Positions 17,070-26,158 of a stretch of 64,000 nucleotides of DNA are shown piece after piece. The translations under genes and the position numbers were made by a program. Source of the stretch: Hyphomonadaceae bacterium (GTDB lineage Bacteria > Pseudomonadota > Alphaproteobacteria > Caulobacterales > Hyphomonadaceae); the NCBI GenBank assembly GCA_024742355.1, contig JANSYM010000004.1, positions 62,001 through 126,000 on the forward strand. Direction: 5' to 3'. Position 1 is the stretch's first letter; every line of letters starts with the position of its first letter. Below the pieces are notes generated by a model. It was not told the origin of the DNA and made no database searches. It was given only the letters and a program-made list of their open reading frames with translations.

Positions 17070-20000
17070 ATGCGCGGTCGTACATCAGGGGTTCGCAGCA
17101 TTCTGCTAGGCGCAATGGGACTTGCACTGGCGGCTTGCGGAGGCGGGAACAATACCTCTGATGAGATCCCACCGCCGCCTGAAGACTCCGAAGGCCAGGT
17201 GGTTGAGCGCTCGAGGTCTGATCAGGTCGCCGCTGAACGCCGTGAACGCGAGCGCCAGCGCCTGGCCCAGCGAAACGGCGAAGAGCGGTTCGCCTATGTC
17301 CGCTACGCCCCTGATACCAGCGACTCCCTGCCCAAAGCCTGCCTGATCTTTTCCGAGCCCCTCGACCCAAATGCCGACTATTCGATCTACGCCCCGATGG
17401 ATGGCGGCGTTGAAGTCGCGTACAGCGTGTCCGGCCAGCAATTGTGCCTGAGCGGGTTGAGCTTTGCGTCGACCTATACGCTGACACTGACCGAAGGCCT
17501 GCGTTCCGAGGCCGGTGATGAGCTTGGCCGCGAGGAAGAAGTCCAGATCAGTTTTGAAGACCGGCCCCCTTATGTCGGGTTCAGCGGCTCAGGCGTGATC
17601 CTGCCGCGCGAGGATGCGGATGGACTGGCGATCGAAACCGTGAATGTCGACAGCGTTCGCGTCACCGTATCGCGGGTCAATGATCGCGCCCTCGCATTCA
17701 AGTCCGTCACCAAGGGATCGGAAAGCCAGCAAGGCCGTTACTCTTATGTCTATGGCGACGAGAACCCGAGCGATCTCGCGTCTGAAGTCTGGTCGGGCAC
17801 GATGGGCATTCAGAATCTCAAGAACGCGCCTGTGGTCACTGTTTTCCCGCTGCCGGATGTCATCGGGACGCTCGAGCCGGGCGCCTATTTCATTGAAGTT
17901 TCCGACGCGATCGAGCTCGATCGGTATGAAGGTCCGCCCGCATCAGCCAAGCGTTGGGTCATGCTCACCGATCTTGCTCTGACCGCCTATCGCAGCGGCT
18001 CTGGCCTCGATGTCACTCTGAGATCGCTTCAGGATGGCCGCGTCATGCCGAACACGCCGGTACAACTGATTGCCCGCAATAATGAAGTTCTGGGCGAAGC
18101 GGCGACAGGTGTTGATGGCCGCGTCTCGTTCAATCCGGAACTGCTTGCCGGTACCGGCAATATGGCGCCCAAAATGGTGCTGGCTTCCGGGCTAAAAGGC
18201 GACACGGCAATCCTCGACCTGTCGCGGGCGCCGGTCGATCTCTCTGAGCTGAGCACAGGCGGCCGGGTCACGCCGGGCGAAGTCGATGCCTATCTCTATA
18301 CCGAGCGCGGCATCTATCGTCCGGGGGAGACGGTTTACCTGACCGCCATGCTGCGCGACCGCGCCGGCCGGGCGATCAGCGAACGCAATGGCAGCCTGAT
18401 CACCTATCGCCCGAACGGCATGGAATCGTTCCGCGTGCGCTTCGCCGTTGATGATAGCGGCACGGTGCAGCGCGATATCGAGCTTCCCCGCAGCGCCGCG
18501 CGCGGTCTGTGGCGAACGGTTGTCGAGATTGACGGTATTGGGACTGTCGGCTCTGCGTCCTATTCGGTCGAAGATTTCGTGCCGCAACGCATCGCTGTTG
18601 ATTTGGAAGCGGAAGAGGCGCCGTTCCTGCCGGGCGATGATGCGCGTGACATCGATGTGTCCGCCCGTTTCCTTTATGGCGCGCCTGGCGCCGCGCTGAC
18701 CGTCATGTCGCAAGCCCGGGTCGAAGTGGACCCGCAGCCCTTCGGCTATGAAGGCTTCAGCTGGGGGCCGCACGATGGCAGCTTCCGCGAACAGATTATC
18801 GATCTGCCGGATCGCGTCACCGACGGCGCTGGCGCAGCGATTGTTCGCCTCGAGCCTGGTAATCGTGGTCGAAACGCAAATGTGCCGCTGCGCCTGAACA
18901 CGGTGGTCAGCGTGCTTGAACCGGGTGGCCGTGCCGTCACCGAAAGCGTCCGCATTCCATATCGCCCGAAAGACCTGTACCTTGGCATCAAGCCAAGCTT
19001 TGATGGCCGTCTTGGCTATGAGGAGGAGGGCACGTTCGAGCTCGCCGCCCTCGACGCGGCGGGTGAAGGTCTGGTTGAGGACCTGCGCTGGAAAATCCTC
19101 GAGATCAATTACCACTATGACTGGTATCGCGAGGATGGGCGCTGGAAATGGCGGCGCTCGCGCACGGTCCGCACCGTCAATGAAGGCGGCCTCAGAACCC
19201 AGGCAGGGGCGGGCACGTTGACTGTATCCGGCCTCGAATGGGGCGCGCATGAACTGGTCATCGAGTCCGAAGACGGCAGCATTGCCAGCCGCGCTTTCCG
19301 TGTCGGCTGGGGCGGTGATGTCTCTGGCGACGGTGTCGAAGCGCCCGACCGGGTCGAGGTCTCTGTCGACGAACAGCAGATCGTCGCCGGTCGCCCCGCC
19401 GCACTGACCATCGTGCCGCCTTATGATGGCGAGGCGCAAATCGTGGTCGCCACCGACCGCATCCTGTCGATTGAAACCCGCCAGGTTCAGGCTTCCGGCA
19501 CCACAGTCACGCTGCCCGTCACCGATGAATGGGGTGAAGGCGCCTATGTCATGGTCAATGTCTACACGCCGCGCGATCCGGTGGTTCAGTCCAAGCCGCG
19601 CCGTGCCGTGGGCGTCGGATATGTGCCGGTGAGCATGGAGAACCGCACGTTCAATGTTGAGATCGAAGCACCAGAGCTCATCCGTCCGGGCCGCGATCAG
19701 ACGATCACGGTGTCCGTCGAAGGTGGGCCGCGTGAAAAAGCGTTCGTGACGCTGGCCGCTGTCGATGAAGGCATCCTGCAGCTGACCAAATTCTCGAGCC
19801 CGAATCCGGTCGACTGGTATTATGGCAAGAAAGCCATGGGCGTCTCTCTGTTTGATGATTATGGCCGACTGCTCGACCCGAACCTGGGATTGCCGGCTGA
19901 GGTCAGAACCGGCGGTGACCAACTGGGCGGCGAAGGCCTGTCTGTCGTTCCGACCCAGACCGTGGCCATGTTCAGCGGCATTGTCGAAGTCGGACGCGGT

Positions 20001-22025
20001 GGCGAGGCCGAGATCGACTTCAACATACCGGAATTCAATGGCGAATTGCGCCTGATGGCGGTGGCCTGGTCAGCGACCGGATTGGGACAGGCCGATCAGC
20101 CCATGACGGTGCGCCGCGAAGCACCTGCAGATCTGATCCTGCCGCGCTTCATGGCGCCCGGGGACGAGGCTGTGGCGACGGTGAGCATCGACAATATCGA
20201 GCTTCCCGCTGGCGACTTCGGCGCGACGCTGACCGCGTCGCCACCGCTAAGTGTGGCCGCGGCAGAATTGTCTAAAGCCATTCCAAGCGGAACCCGTGTT
20301 GATCAGGGCGTTCGGTTCACGGCCGAGGGCGCCGGCATCTCGGACATGCAGCTAAGTGTCACCGGACCTGATAATTACAGCGTGACGCGCAATTATCAGA
20401 TCCAGACGCGGTCGGCCTTCCTGCCGGTCACCAATGTCAGCCGCGCGCTGATGGAAGAAGACCAGACCTATGCGCCGGACCTCAGTCAGTTCGAGGGTTT
20501 CGTGCCTGGAACGGCGCGCATGACGGTGAGTTTCTCCGGCCTGCCGGTTGATCCGAATGCGCTCTATAATTCGCTGGCGCGCTATCCGTATGGCTGCACC
20601 GAGCAGACGATCAGCCGGGCCATGCCGCTGATCTATGCTGAGCAATTGATCGAGGAAGGCGCCCGCGATGATCGACCGGTCGCCCGCGACCGTGTTCAGG
20701 CCGCGATTGCGCGCGTTCTGAACCGTCAGAGCGACAATGGGTCCTTTGGCCTGTGGCGTGCCGGTGATGGTTATGCTTCGCCATGGCTCGGCGCTTACAC
20801 GACCGACTTCCTGTATCGGGCCAAGGAGAATGGCTATGAGGTGCCGCAAGCGGCGCTCGATCGCGCCTATCAATCGCTGCGAACGATTGCCCAGGGCGAT
20901 GCCTGGCGCGTCTATGGCTATGACACCGATGTCTATGAAAGCCGCTGGCATGATGACACTGAGAAGAAGCTGATGCAGCGCGCCGCGCCGTATGCGCTGT
21001 ACGTCCTGGCGCGGGCCGGCAAGGCGGATGTCTCGCGCCTGCGTTATCTGCATGATCGGGAACTGAGCGAAATTCGCTCACCGCTGGCCAAGGCGCACCT
21101 CGCAGCCGCGCTGTCCTATATGGGCGACCGGTCGCGCGCGTTCAGTGCCTTCAATGCGGCGGAAGAAGCGCTCGGCTACGACAATAGCGGCGACTATTAC
21201 CAGACGCCGCTGCGGGATCAGGCCGGCGTCCTCGCCCTGGCGGCAGAGACCGGGTTCAATGATCATGTTGCGCGCATGGCTGGAGAAATCAGCGAAGATA
21301 CGCCGGAACCAGATCGTCTGACGACTCAGGAAAAGGCGTTCATGCTGCTCGCTGTCGGCGGCCTCTCGCAAGAAGATGGTCTGCGCCTCGATGTCGATGG
21401 CCTCGGCCGAAATAGCGACAATGATCGCCGCTATTTCGTCACGCCCGATCAGGTTGAGCGCGGTGTGAGCTTCCGGCTGCGACGCGGCTCCAGCCCGGTT
21501 TTCCGGACCGTTATGGTCACCGGTGCTCCGGCCAGCGCGCCGCGTCCGGCCAGCGAAAAGCTGTCGGCCAGCAAGCGGCTGCGGACCTTGCAGGGTGGAC
21601 GGGTGAACCTTGCTGATCTGACGCAAGGCGATCAGCTGGTGGTGACGCTGACGCTGACGCCTCGCGAACGCCGCAACAATCCGATTATTGTGGCCGACCT
21701 GCTGCCTGCCGGCTTCGAGATCGAGACCGTTCTGCGGCCGGCTGACGGCAATCGCGAATATGGCCCGGACGGCGCCTTTGCCTGGATCGGTGAAATCGAT
21801 GCGGCGGAAACCGCAGAGGCGCGGGACGATCGCTTTGTCGCCGCCATCGATGTCGTCAACGAAGACCGCACGCTGGCTTACGTCGTTCGCGCTGTCACGC
21901 CTGGGACATTCACGATGCCCGGCGTGGTTGCCGAAGACATGTACCGCCCGGATGTGTTCGCGCGGTCGGCGGCGTCTGAGATCACCATCGCGCCACAAGT
22001 CTCCGGAGCGGACGGTACGCGATGA
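17070..22025 (+). CDS. Bacterial alpha-2-macroglobulin lipoprotein (thioester type)
   Basis: At 1651 residues this is the largest gene of the window. It starts with a lipobox (LAAC, Cys23). MG-type domains follow, with the recognisable RGIYRPGETVYL segment near residue 412, a later VDEGILQLTKF segment before the macroglobulin core, and an intact thioester motif CTEQ at Cys1176-Gln1179 in a helical domain. These proteins trap attacking proteases in the periplasm after cleavage of a bait region. The start has AGGAAGGGA upstream. Its stop overlaps the ATG of pbpC, the classic pairing in which the trap protects the envelope while PBP1C repairs peptidoglycan. Confidence 0.96.
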   Translation: MRGRTSGVRSILLGAMGLALAACGGGNNTSDEIPPPPEDSEGQVVERSRSDQVAAERRERERQRLAQRNGEERFAYVRYAPDTSDSLPKACLIFSEPLDPNADYSIYAPMDGGVEVAYSVSGQQLCLSGLSFASTYTLTLTEGLRSEAGDELGREEEVQISFEDRPPYVGFSGSGVILPREDADGLAIETVNVDSVRVTVSRVNDRALAFKSVTKGSESQQGRYSYVYGDENPSDLASEVWSGTMGIQNLKNAPVVTVFPLPDVIGTLEPGAYFIEVSDAIELDRYEGPPASAKRWVMLTDLALTAYRSGSGLDVTLRSLQDGRVMPNTPVQLIARNNEVLGEAATGVDGRVSFNPELLAGTGNMAPKMVLASGLKGDTAILDLSRAPVDLSELSTGGRVTPGEVDAYLYTERGIYRPGETVYLTAMLRDRAGRAISERNGSLITYRPNGMESFRVRFAVDDSGTVQRDIELPRSAARGLWRTVVEIDGIGTVGSASYSVEDFVPQRIAVDLEAEEAPFLPGDDARDIDVSARFLYGAPGAALTVMSQARVEVDPQPFGYEGFSWGPHDGSFREQIIDLPDRVTDGAGAAIVRLEPGNRGRNANVPLRLNTVVSVLEPGGRAVTESVRIPYRPKDLYLGIKPSFDGRLGYEEEGTFELAALDAAGEGLVEDLRWKILEINYHYDWYREDGRWKWRRSRTVRTVNEGGLRTQAGAGTLTVSGLEWGAHELVIESEDGSIASRAFRVGWGGDVSGDGVEAPDRVEVSVDEQQIVAGRPAALTIVPPYDGEAQIVVATDRILSIETRQVQASGTTVTLPVTDEWGEGAYVMVNVYTPRDPVVQSKPRRAVGVGYVPVSMENRTFNVEIEAPELIRPGRDQTITVSVEGGPREKAFVTLAAVDEGILQLTKFSSPNPVDWYYGKKAMGVSLFDDYGRLLDPNLGLPAEVRTGGDQLGGEGLSVVPTQTVAMFSGIVEVGRGGEAEIDFNIPEFNGELRLMAVAWSATGLGQADQPMTVRREAPADLILPRFMAPGDEAVATVSIDNIELPAGDFGATLTASPPLSVAAAELSKAIPSGTRVDQGVRFTAEGAGISDMQLSVTGPDNYSVTRNYQIQTRSAFLPVTNVSRALMEEDQTYAPDLSQFEGFVPGTARMTVSFSGLPVDPNALYNSLARYPYGCTEQTISRAMPLIYAEQLIEEGARDDRPVARDRVQAAIARVLNRQSDNGSFGLWRAGDGYASPWLGAYTTDFLYRAKENGYEVPQAALDRAYQSLRTIAQGDAWRVYGYDTDVYESRWHDDTEKKLMQRAAPYALYVLARAGKADVSRLRYLHDRELSEIRSPLAKAHLAAALSYMGDRSRAFSAFNAAEEALGYDNSGDYYQTPLRDQAGVLALAAETGFNDHVARMAGEISEDTPEPDRLTTQEKAFMLLAVGGLSQEDGLRLDVDGLGRNSDNDRRYFVTPDQVERGVSFRLRRGSSPVFRTVMVTGAPASAPRPASEKLSASKRLRTLQGGRVNLADLTQGDQLVVTLTLTPRERRNNPIIVADLLPAGFEIETVLRPADGNREYGPDGAFAWIGEIDAAETAEARDDRFVAAIDVVNEDRTLAYVVRAVTPGTFTMPGVVAEDMYRPDVFARSAASEITIAPQVSGADGTR

Positions 22026-24067
22026 TCTGGCTCAAGCGGCTGGCGGCGCTGATAGCAGTGTCGCTGGTCGCCATCTTCGTCCTCGACAAGCTTTTCCCAC
22101 CGCCGATTGACCGCGGGCGCGATGTTTCGGTGATGATTTCCGATCGCGATGACCGGCCGCTGCGGGCCATCTCGCGTGACAATGGTTCCTGGCGATTTGC
22201 AGCAGATCTCGATGAGATCGATCCGGTCTTTATTGAGGCCTTGCTTGAGGTCGAGGACAAACGTTTCTGGTCGCATGGCGGCGTGGATTGGATGGGCATG
22301 GTGCGCGCCGTCACCAGCTCGGCGCAGGCCGGGCGAGTGGTCTCGGGTGGCTCGACCATCACCATGCAGACGGCGCGCTTGCTGGAACCAAGACCGAACC
22401 GGACTGTCGGTGCCAAGCTGGCTGAGATGTGGCGGGCGCATCAATTGGAATGGCGCCTGAGCAAGCGGGAAATCCTCGAGCTCTACCTGACGCTGACGCC
22501 CTATGGCGGCAATCTGGAAGGCATCCGCGCCGCCAGCTGGCGCTATTTCGGGCGTGAACCCAATCGCCTGTCGGACGATCAGATCGCGCTGCTCATCGCC
22601 TTGCCGCAATCTCCGGAAGTCCGGCGTCCGGACCTGCGTCCTGAAGGCGCGCGGGCGGGCCGCGACTCGATTGTCGCCAAGCTCGAGCGTCTCGGATATC
22701 TGACCGAGGCGCGGGCCGAGGAGGCGCGCGGGGCGCATATTCCAGGTCGTCGTTACGCCTTTCCAGCAAGAGCCTGGCACGCCACGGGAAATGCCGCCGG
22801 TGCGCTTGATCGCGATGTGCGCTCAACCCTGGATGCCGGCTTGCAAGCCGAGATGGAACAGATCGCGCTGAGATTTGTGAGTGAGCTCGAGCCGGAAACC
22901 CAGGTCTCGATCCTCGTCGTCGATGTTCCGACCCGCGCGGTGCGGGCCGCGGTCGGCTCGGCAGACCGGACACGTCCCGGCGGCTGGCTGGACCTGACAT
23001 CTTATGCCCGTTCACCGGGCTCGACGCTGAAACCGTTCATCTACGCGCTCGCCTTTGACGATGGCAGCGCCGCGCCGTCAACCCGGATTGCCGACCTGCC
23101 CAAGCGGTTCGCGGCCTATCAGCCGGAAAATTTCGACCGCCTGTTTCGCGGCGATGTGCGGATATCGGAAGCCTTGCAGCATTCGCTGAATGTGCCGGCT
23201 GTGTTGACGCTGGATCGCGTCGGACCACAGCGCTTTGCCGCCGCTTTGACGCTGGCAGGGGCGCATCCCCGGATTTCCGGGACAGCGACCAAGGAACCGG
23301 GCCTCGCCCTGGCGCTTGGCGGGGCCGGGCTGACGGCGCAGGAGTTGGCGGTACTGTACGCGGCGCTGGGCGATGGTGGGCGCGCGAAGCCTTTGCTGTG
23401 GGATGCAGATGAGATCGGTGAAGACCACGGACATTATCAATTGATGAGCGCGGACAGTGCCGAGAAAGTGTTGAAGATCTTACGCGAAACGCCGACGCCA
23501 GAAGGGCGCATGCCTGGACGTTTGACAGCAAACGCCCCACAAGTCGCGTTCAAGACCGGAACCTCGTACGGCTATCGCGATGCCTGGGCCGCCGGTGTGT
23601 CCGGGGATTATGCCATCGTGGTCTGGGTCGGCCGCGCTGATGGCGCGCCGCGGCCTGGTCAGACCGGACGGCTGGCGGCGCTGCCCCTCTTGTTCGAAAC
23701 CGCCGATCGCGCCGCGCACCATCTGGGCGAGAGCGGGTCGTCCCGGTCGCGCTTGATGAGTGACGTGCAGCCTGACGCGCGCGGCGCTCTGGTCGCTTTT
23801 GACGGCGACGCGAAACCGCCCGAAATCCTGTTCCCGCCGCGCGCAGCGGAATTGTGGGCCGGAGCCGTCGATGGCCGGCCCGCCCGTCCATTCGTCTTTG
23901 CCGGGCGGGGGGAGGGCGCACTGAACTGGTTTGTCGATGGCGCGCCCGTGCCGCTCGATGCGGGTGGATTGCCGAGCTGGCGACCGCCGGATGCGGGCTT
24001 TTACCGGGTCTCTGCCGTTGATCGCGCGGGGCGCACCAGCAGTGTGGATATCCGCGTTCTCGACTAG
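22022..24067 (+). CDS. pbpC: Penicillin-binding protein 1C
   Basis: A 681-residue bifunctional class A PBP with an N-terminal membrane anchor (residues 5-24). The GT51 glycosyltransferase has Glu78 in EDKRFW and GGSTITMQ at 109-116. The transpeptidase has SPGSTLKP (Ser334, Lys337), SLN at 388-390 and KTGT at 511-514. A C-terminal PBP1C-specific domain of about 100 residues (biPBP_C type) ends the protein. It polymerises and may crosslink peptidoglycan in the periplasm. The ATG overlaps the alpha-2-macroglobulin stop (ATGA), so the two proteins are made together. Confidence 0.96.
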   Translation: MIWLKRLAALIAVSLVAIFVLDKLFPPPIDRGRDVSVMISDRDDRPLRAISRDNGSWRFAADLDEIDPVFIEALLEVEDKRFWSHGGVDWMGMVRAVTSSAQAGRVVSGGSTITMQTARLLEPRPNRTVGAKLAEMWRAHQLEWRLSKREILELYLTLTPYGGNLEGIRAASWRYFGREPNRLSDDQIALLIALPQSPEVRRPDLRPEGARAGRDSIVAKLERLGYLTEARAEEARGAHIPGRRYAFPARAWHATGNAAGALDRDVRSTLDAGLQAEMEQIALRFVSELEPETQVSILVVDVPTRAVRAAVGSADRTRPGGWLDLTSYARSPGSTLKPFIYALAFDDGSAAPSTRIADLPKRFAAYQPENFDRLFRGDVRISEALQHSLNVPAVLTLDRVGPQRFAAALTLAGAHPRISGTATKEPGLALALGGAGLTAQELAVLYAALGDGGRAKPLLWDADEIGEDHGHYQLMSADSAEKVLKILRETPTPEGRMPGRLTANAPQVAFKTGTSYGYRDAWAAGVSGDYAIVVWVGRADGAPRPGQTGRLAALPLLFETADRAAHHLGESGSSRSRLMSDVQPDARGALVAFDGDAKPPEILFPPRAAELWAGAVDGRPARPFVFAGRGEGALNWFVDGAPVPLDAGGLPSWRPPDAGFYRVSAVDRAGRTSSVDIRVLD

Positions 24068-24132
24068 CTTCGCGGGGCGCTGCCGCACGGGGAGGTCTGG
24101 ACAGGCGCCGCAAAAAACCTGACACTGGCGTC

Positions 24133-25626
24133 ATGAATAAGACCCATTTTGACGTTCTCATCGTTGGTGCCGGGCTCTCCGGCATCGGCGCGGCGGTACA
24201 CTTGCTCAAGAAGTGCCCGGGCAAATCGTATCAAATCCTGGAAATGCGCGACGCCATGGGCGGGACTTGGGACCTGTTCCGCTATCCCGGCATTCGCAGC
24301 GACAGCGACATGCATACGCTCGGTTTCAACTTCAAGCCGTGGAAAGCCCAGAAGGCGATTGCTGATGGTCCGGCGATCCGCGAATATATTGAGGAAACCG
24401 CTGAAGAACACGGCATCAATGCCAATATCCGCTACGGCCACAAAGTCCTCGCCGCGAGCTGGGACAGCGATGCGGCGAAATGGACGGTGACGGTCGAAAC
24501 CGGCGGCAAGAAGCAGAAACTGACCTGTGGCTGGCTGCATATGTGCGCTGGCTATTATCGCTATGATCAGGGGTTCACGCCTGAGTTTGAAGGCCGCGAT
24601 GATTTCAAGGGCGATATTGTCCACCCGCAGCACTGGCCCGAAGACTATGATTATTCCGGCAAGAAAGTCGTGGTGATCGGCTCCGGCGCAACCGCGATGA
24701 CGCTGGTTCCGGCCATGACGGACAAGGCAGAGCACGTCACCATGCTGCAGCGCTCGCCGACTTATGTCGTCTCCCGGCCCGCTGTCGACAAGTTTGCCAA
24801 TGGGTTGCGCAAGTTTCTGCCGGGGATGATGGCCTATGGCATTACGCGTTGGCGCAATGTGCTGATGCAGCAATTTGTCTATAAACAGACCCGAGTCCGG
24901 CCGCAGAAAGTGAAGGAAAAACTCCTGCACCTGACGCGCGAGGAGCTGGGCGATGAGATGGTCGAGAAGCATTTTACCCCGACCTATAATCCCTGGGACC
25001 AACGCCTGTGCCTGATCCCGGATGGCGACCTGTTCGACGCGATCAAGGAGGAGAAAGCCTCTGTTGTCACCGATCACATTGAGCGCTTCACAGACAAGGG
25101 CATCAAGCTCAAGTCGGGCGAAGAGCTTGAAGCCGACCTGATCGTCACGGCCACCGGGCTCGATCTGCAATTCATTGGCGGCACGGCGATCACGGTCGAC
25201 GGCAAGAAGCAGAACCCGCATGATTTGCTGAATTATCGCGGCGCCATGGTCTCGAATATTCCGAACCTGACGGCGGTGTTTGGCTATACCAATGCCAGCT
25301 GGACGCTGCGCGCCGATCTCACCAGCGAATATATGTGCAAGGTGATCAACCATCTCGACAATGAGAACTATGTCGAGGCCCGTCCGGTCGCGGACGGGGT
25401 CGAGCCGGATTCCGATTTCCTGGATTTCTCGTCCGGCTATGTCCAGCGCGCGATGGAACGGTTCCCGCAACAAGGCAAGGATGCGCCCTGGCTGATCACG
25501 CAAAACTATTCACGCGACATTTTCCTGATGCGTTACGGCAAACTGGAAGACGGCGCGCTGATCTTCCGGCGTGCGCATGAAACGGTTGATGAAGTTGCTG
25601 GCCTGGTGCCGATCGCAGCTGAATAG
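24133..25626 (+). CDS. Flavin-containing monooxygenase (Baeyer-Villiger type)
   Basis: A 497-residue class B flavoprotein monooxygenase. FAD binds at GAGLSGIGAA (about residue 12), the GGTWDLFRYPGIRSDSD block is typical of Baeyer-Villiger-type enzymes, the FxGxxxHxxxWP-like motif reads FKGDIVHPQHWPED, and the NADPH site is VIGSGATAMTLVP. It would insert oxygen into ketones or oxidise heteroatoms using NADPH and O2. The family motif begins FEGRDDFKG rather than the textbook form, so specificity is open. The gene has only a weak ribosome site. Downstream is a 438-bp stretch filled with repeats. Confidence 0.92.
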   Translation: MNKTHFDVLIVGAGLSGIGAAVHLLKKCPGKSYQILEMRDAMGGTWDLFRYPGIRSDSDMHTLGFNFKPWKAQKAIADGPAIREYIEETAEEHGINANIRYGHKVLAASWDSDAAKWTVTVETGGKKQKLTCGWLHMCAGYYRYDQGFTPEFEGRDDFKGDIVHPQHWPEDYDYSGKKVVVIGSGATAMTLVPAMTDKAEHVTMLQRSPTYVVSRPAVDKFANGLRKFLPGMMAYGITRWRNVLMQQFVYKQTRVRPQKVKEKLLHLTREELGDEMVEKHFTPTYNPWDQRLCLIPDGDLFDAIKEEKASVVTDHIERFTDKGIKLKSGEELEADLIVTATGLDLQFIGGTAITVDGKKQNPHDLLNYRGAMVSNIPNLTAVFGYTNASWTLRADLTSEYMCKVINHLDNENYVEARPVADGVEPDSDFLDFSSGYVQRAMERFPQQGKDAPWLITQNYSRDIFLMRYGKLEDGALIFRRAHETVDEVAGLVPIAAE

Positions 25627-25687
25627 GCCTGGAAATAGGCGGGAAGCTACTTTTTCTTGATGATTCCGAGCGTCTCATTTCTCCGGT

Positions 25688-25778
25688 GATACCTGCGTAG
25701 GCAGGTATCCAAGGACGGCATTTTCGACCTGTTCCGGACGCCAAGGTCCGTCCCTGGACACCTGCCTTCGCAGGCGTC
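25688..25778. repeat. Paired palindromic (REP/BIME-like) element
   Basis: Two related palindromes face each other. GATACCTGC/GCAGGTATC with a 4-base loop lies at 25688-25709, and GACACCTGC/GCAGGCGTC with one mismatch at 25757-25778. Between them GGACGG and CCGTCC can also pair, so the whole unit folds as a cruciform. Translated, such units give the WIPAYAG and AGVQ phantom peptides known from many alphaproteobacterial genomes. No gene in the gap from 25627 to 26064 is supported. Confidence 0.75.
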
Positions 25779-25809
25779 TGCGGCGAATTGGTACCCAGAC
25801 TCTCCTTCC

Positions 25810-25942
25810 AGCGCTCTGCCCAGTATGGTCTGGGCAGTCCATCACACGTTCGCGCCGCTCGAATCGGGAGCGATAAGACCGCTCCCGATGCTTGCCGCAA
25901 GATCGCGCGCTGGACCCCACGGACAAGCCCGTGGGGAGCGCT
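25810..25942. repeat. Three-hairpin dispersed repeat, copy B (inverted)
   Basis: This is the reverse-complement counterpart of the element at 11469-11602. The stems are CTGCCCAG/CTGGGCAG at 25816-25837, ATCGGGAGC/GCTCCCGAT at 25863-25889 and CCCCACGG/CCGTGGGG at 25915-25936, ending in AGCGCT. Stem order, stem sequence and spacing match copy A, while several linkers differ. It sits 32 bp after the REP-like pair and about 120 bp before tRNA-His. The remaining bases from 25943 to 26064 hold no gene I can support. Confidence 0.85.
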
Positions 25943-26064
25943 GCTGGGATATGATTCGAATAACGCAGAATCCATTGCGCCAACGAGCCATCTTTATCGA
26001 TTGCAGGTCGAAGCGAATTTCAATCTTGAACGCAGACGCACTCCGGCGTATGTGGAGCCTCAAT

Positions 26065-26141
26065 GCAGCCTTAGCTCAGTTGGTTAGAGCGCCGGTTTGT
26101 GGAACCGGAGGTCCTTGGTTCGAACCCAAGAGGCTGTACCA
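26065..26141 (+). tRNA. tRNA-His (anticodon GTG)
   Basis: A full cloverleaf is readable. The acceptor is GCAGCCT/AGGCTGT, the D arm GCTC...GAGC, the anticodon stem CCGGT/ACCGG around TTGTGGA, and the T arm CTTGG/CCAAG around TTCGAAC. Discriminator A73 and an encoded CCA follow. The first pair is G1.U72 and no extra 5' G is paired with a C73, so the usual G-1 identity element is absent, as known for a subset of alphaproteobacteria. Confidence 0.96.
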
Positions 26142-26158
26142 CCCGCCAGAATTCAGCT

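Noticed and set aside
18192-19922. A 576-codon minus-strand frame inside the alpha-2-macroglobulin gene.
   Set aside because: Long antisense frames are common in GC-rich coding DNA; the plus-strand frame has a signal peptide, domain motifs and a thioester, and this one has none.
25496-25983. Minus-strand open frames giving WIPAYAG and AGVQ-type peptides.
   Set aside because: They are translations of the palindromic repeats at 25688-25778 and 25810-25942, without ribosome site or protein-like composition.
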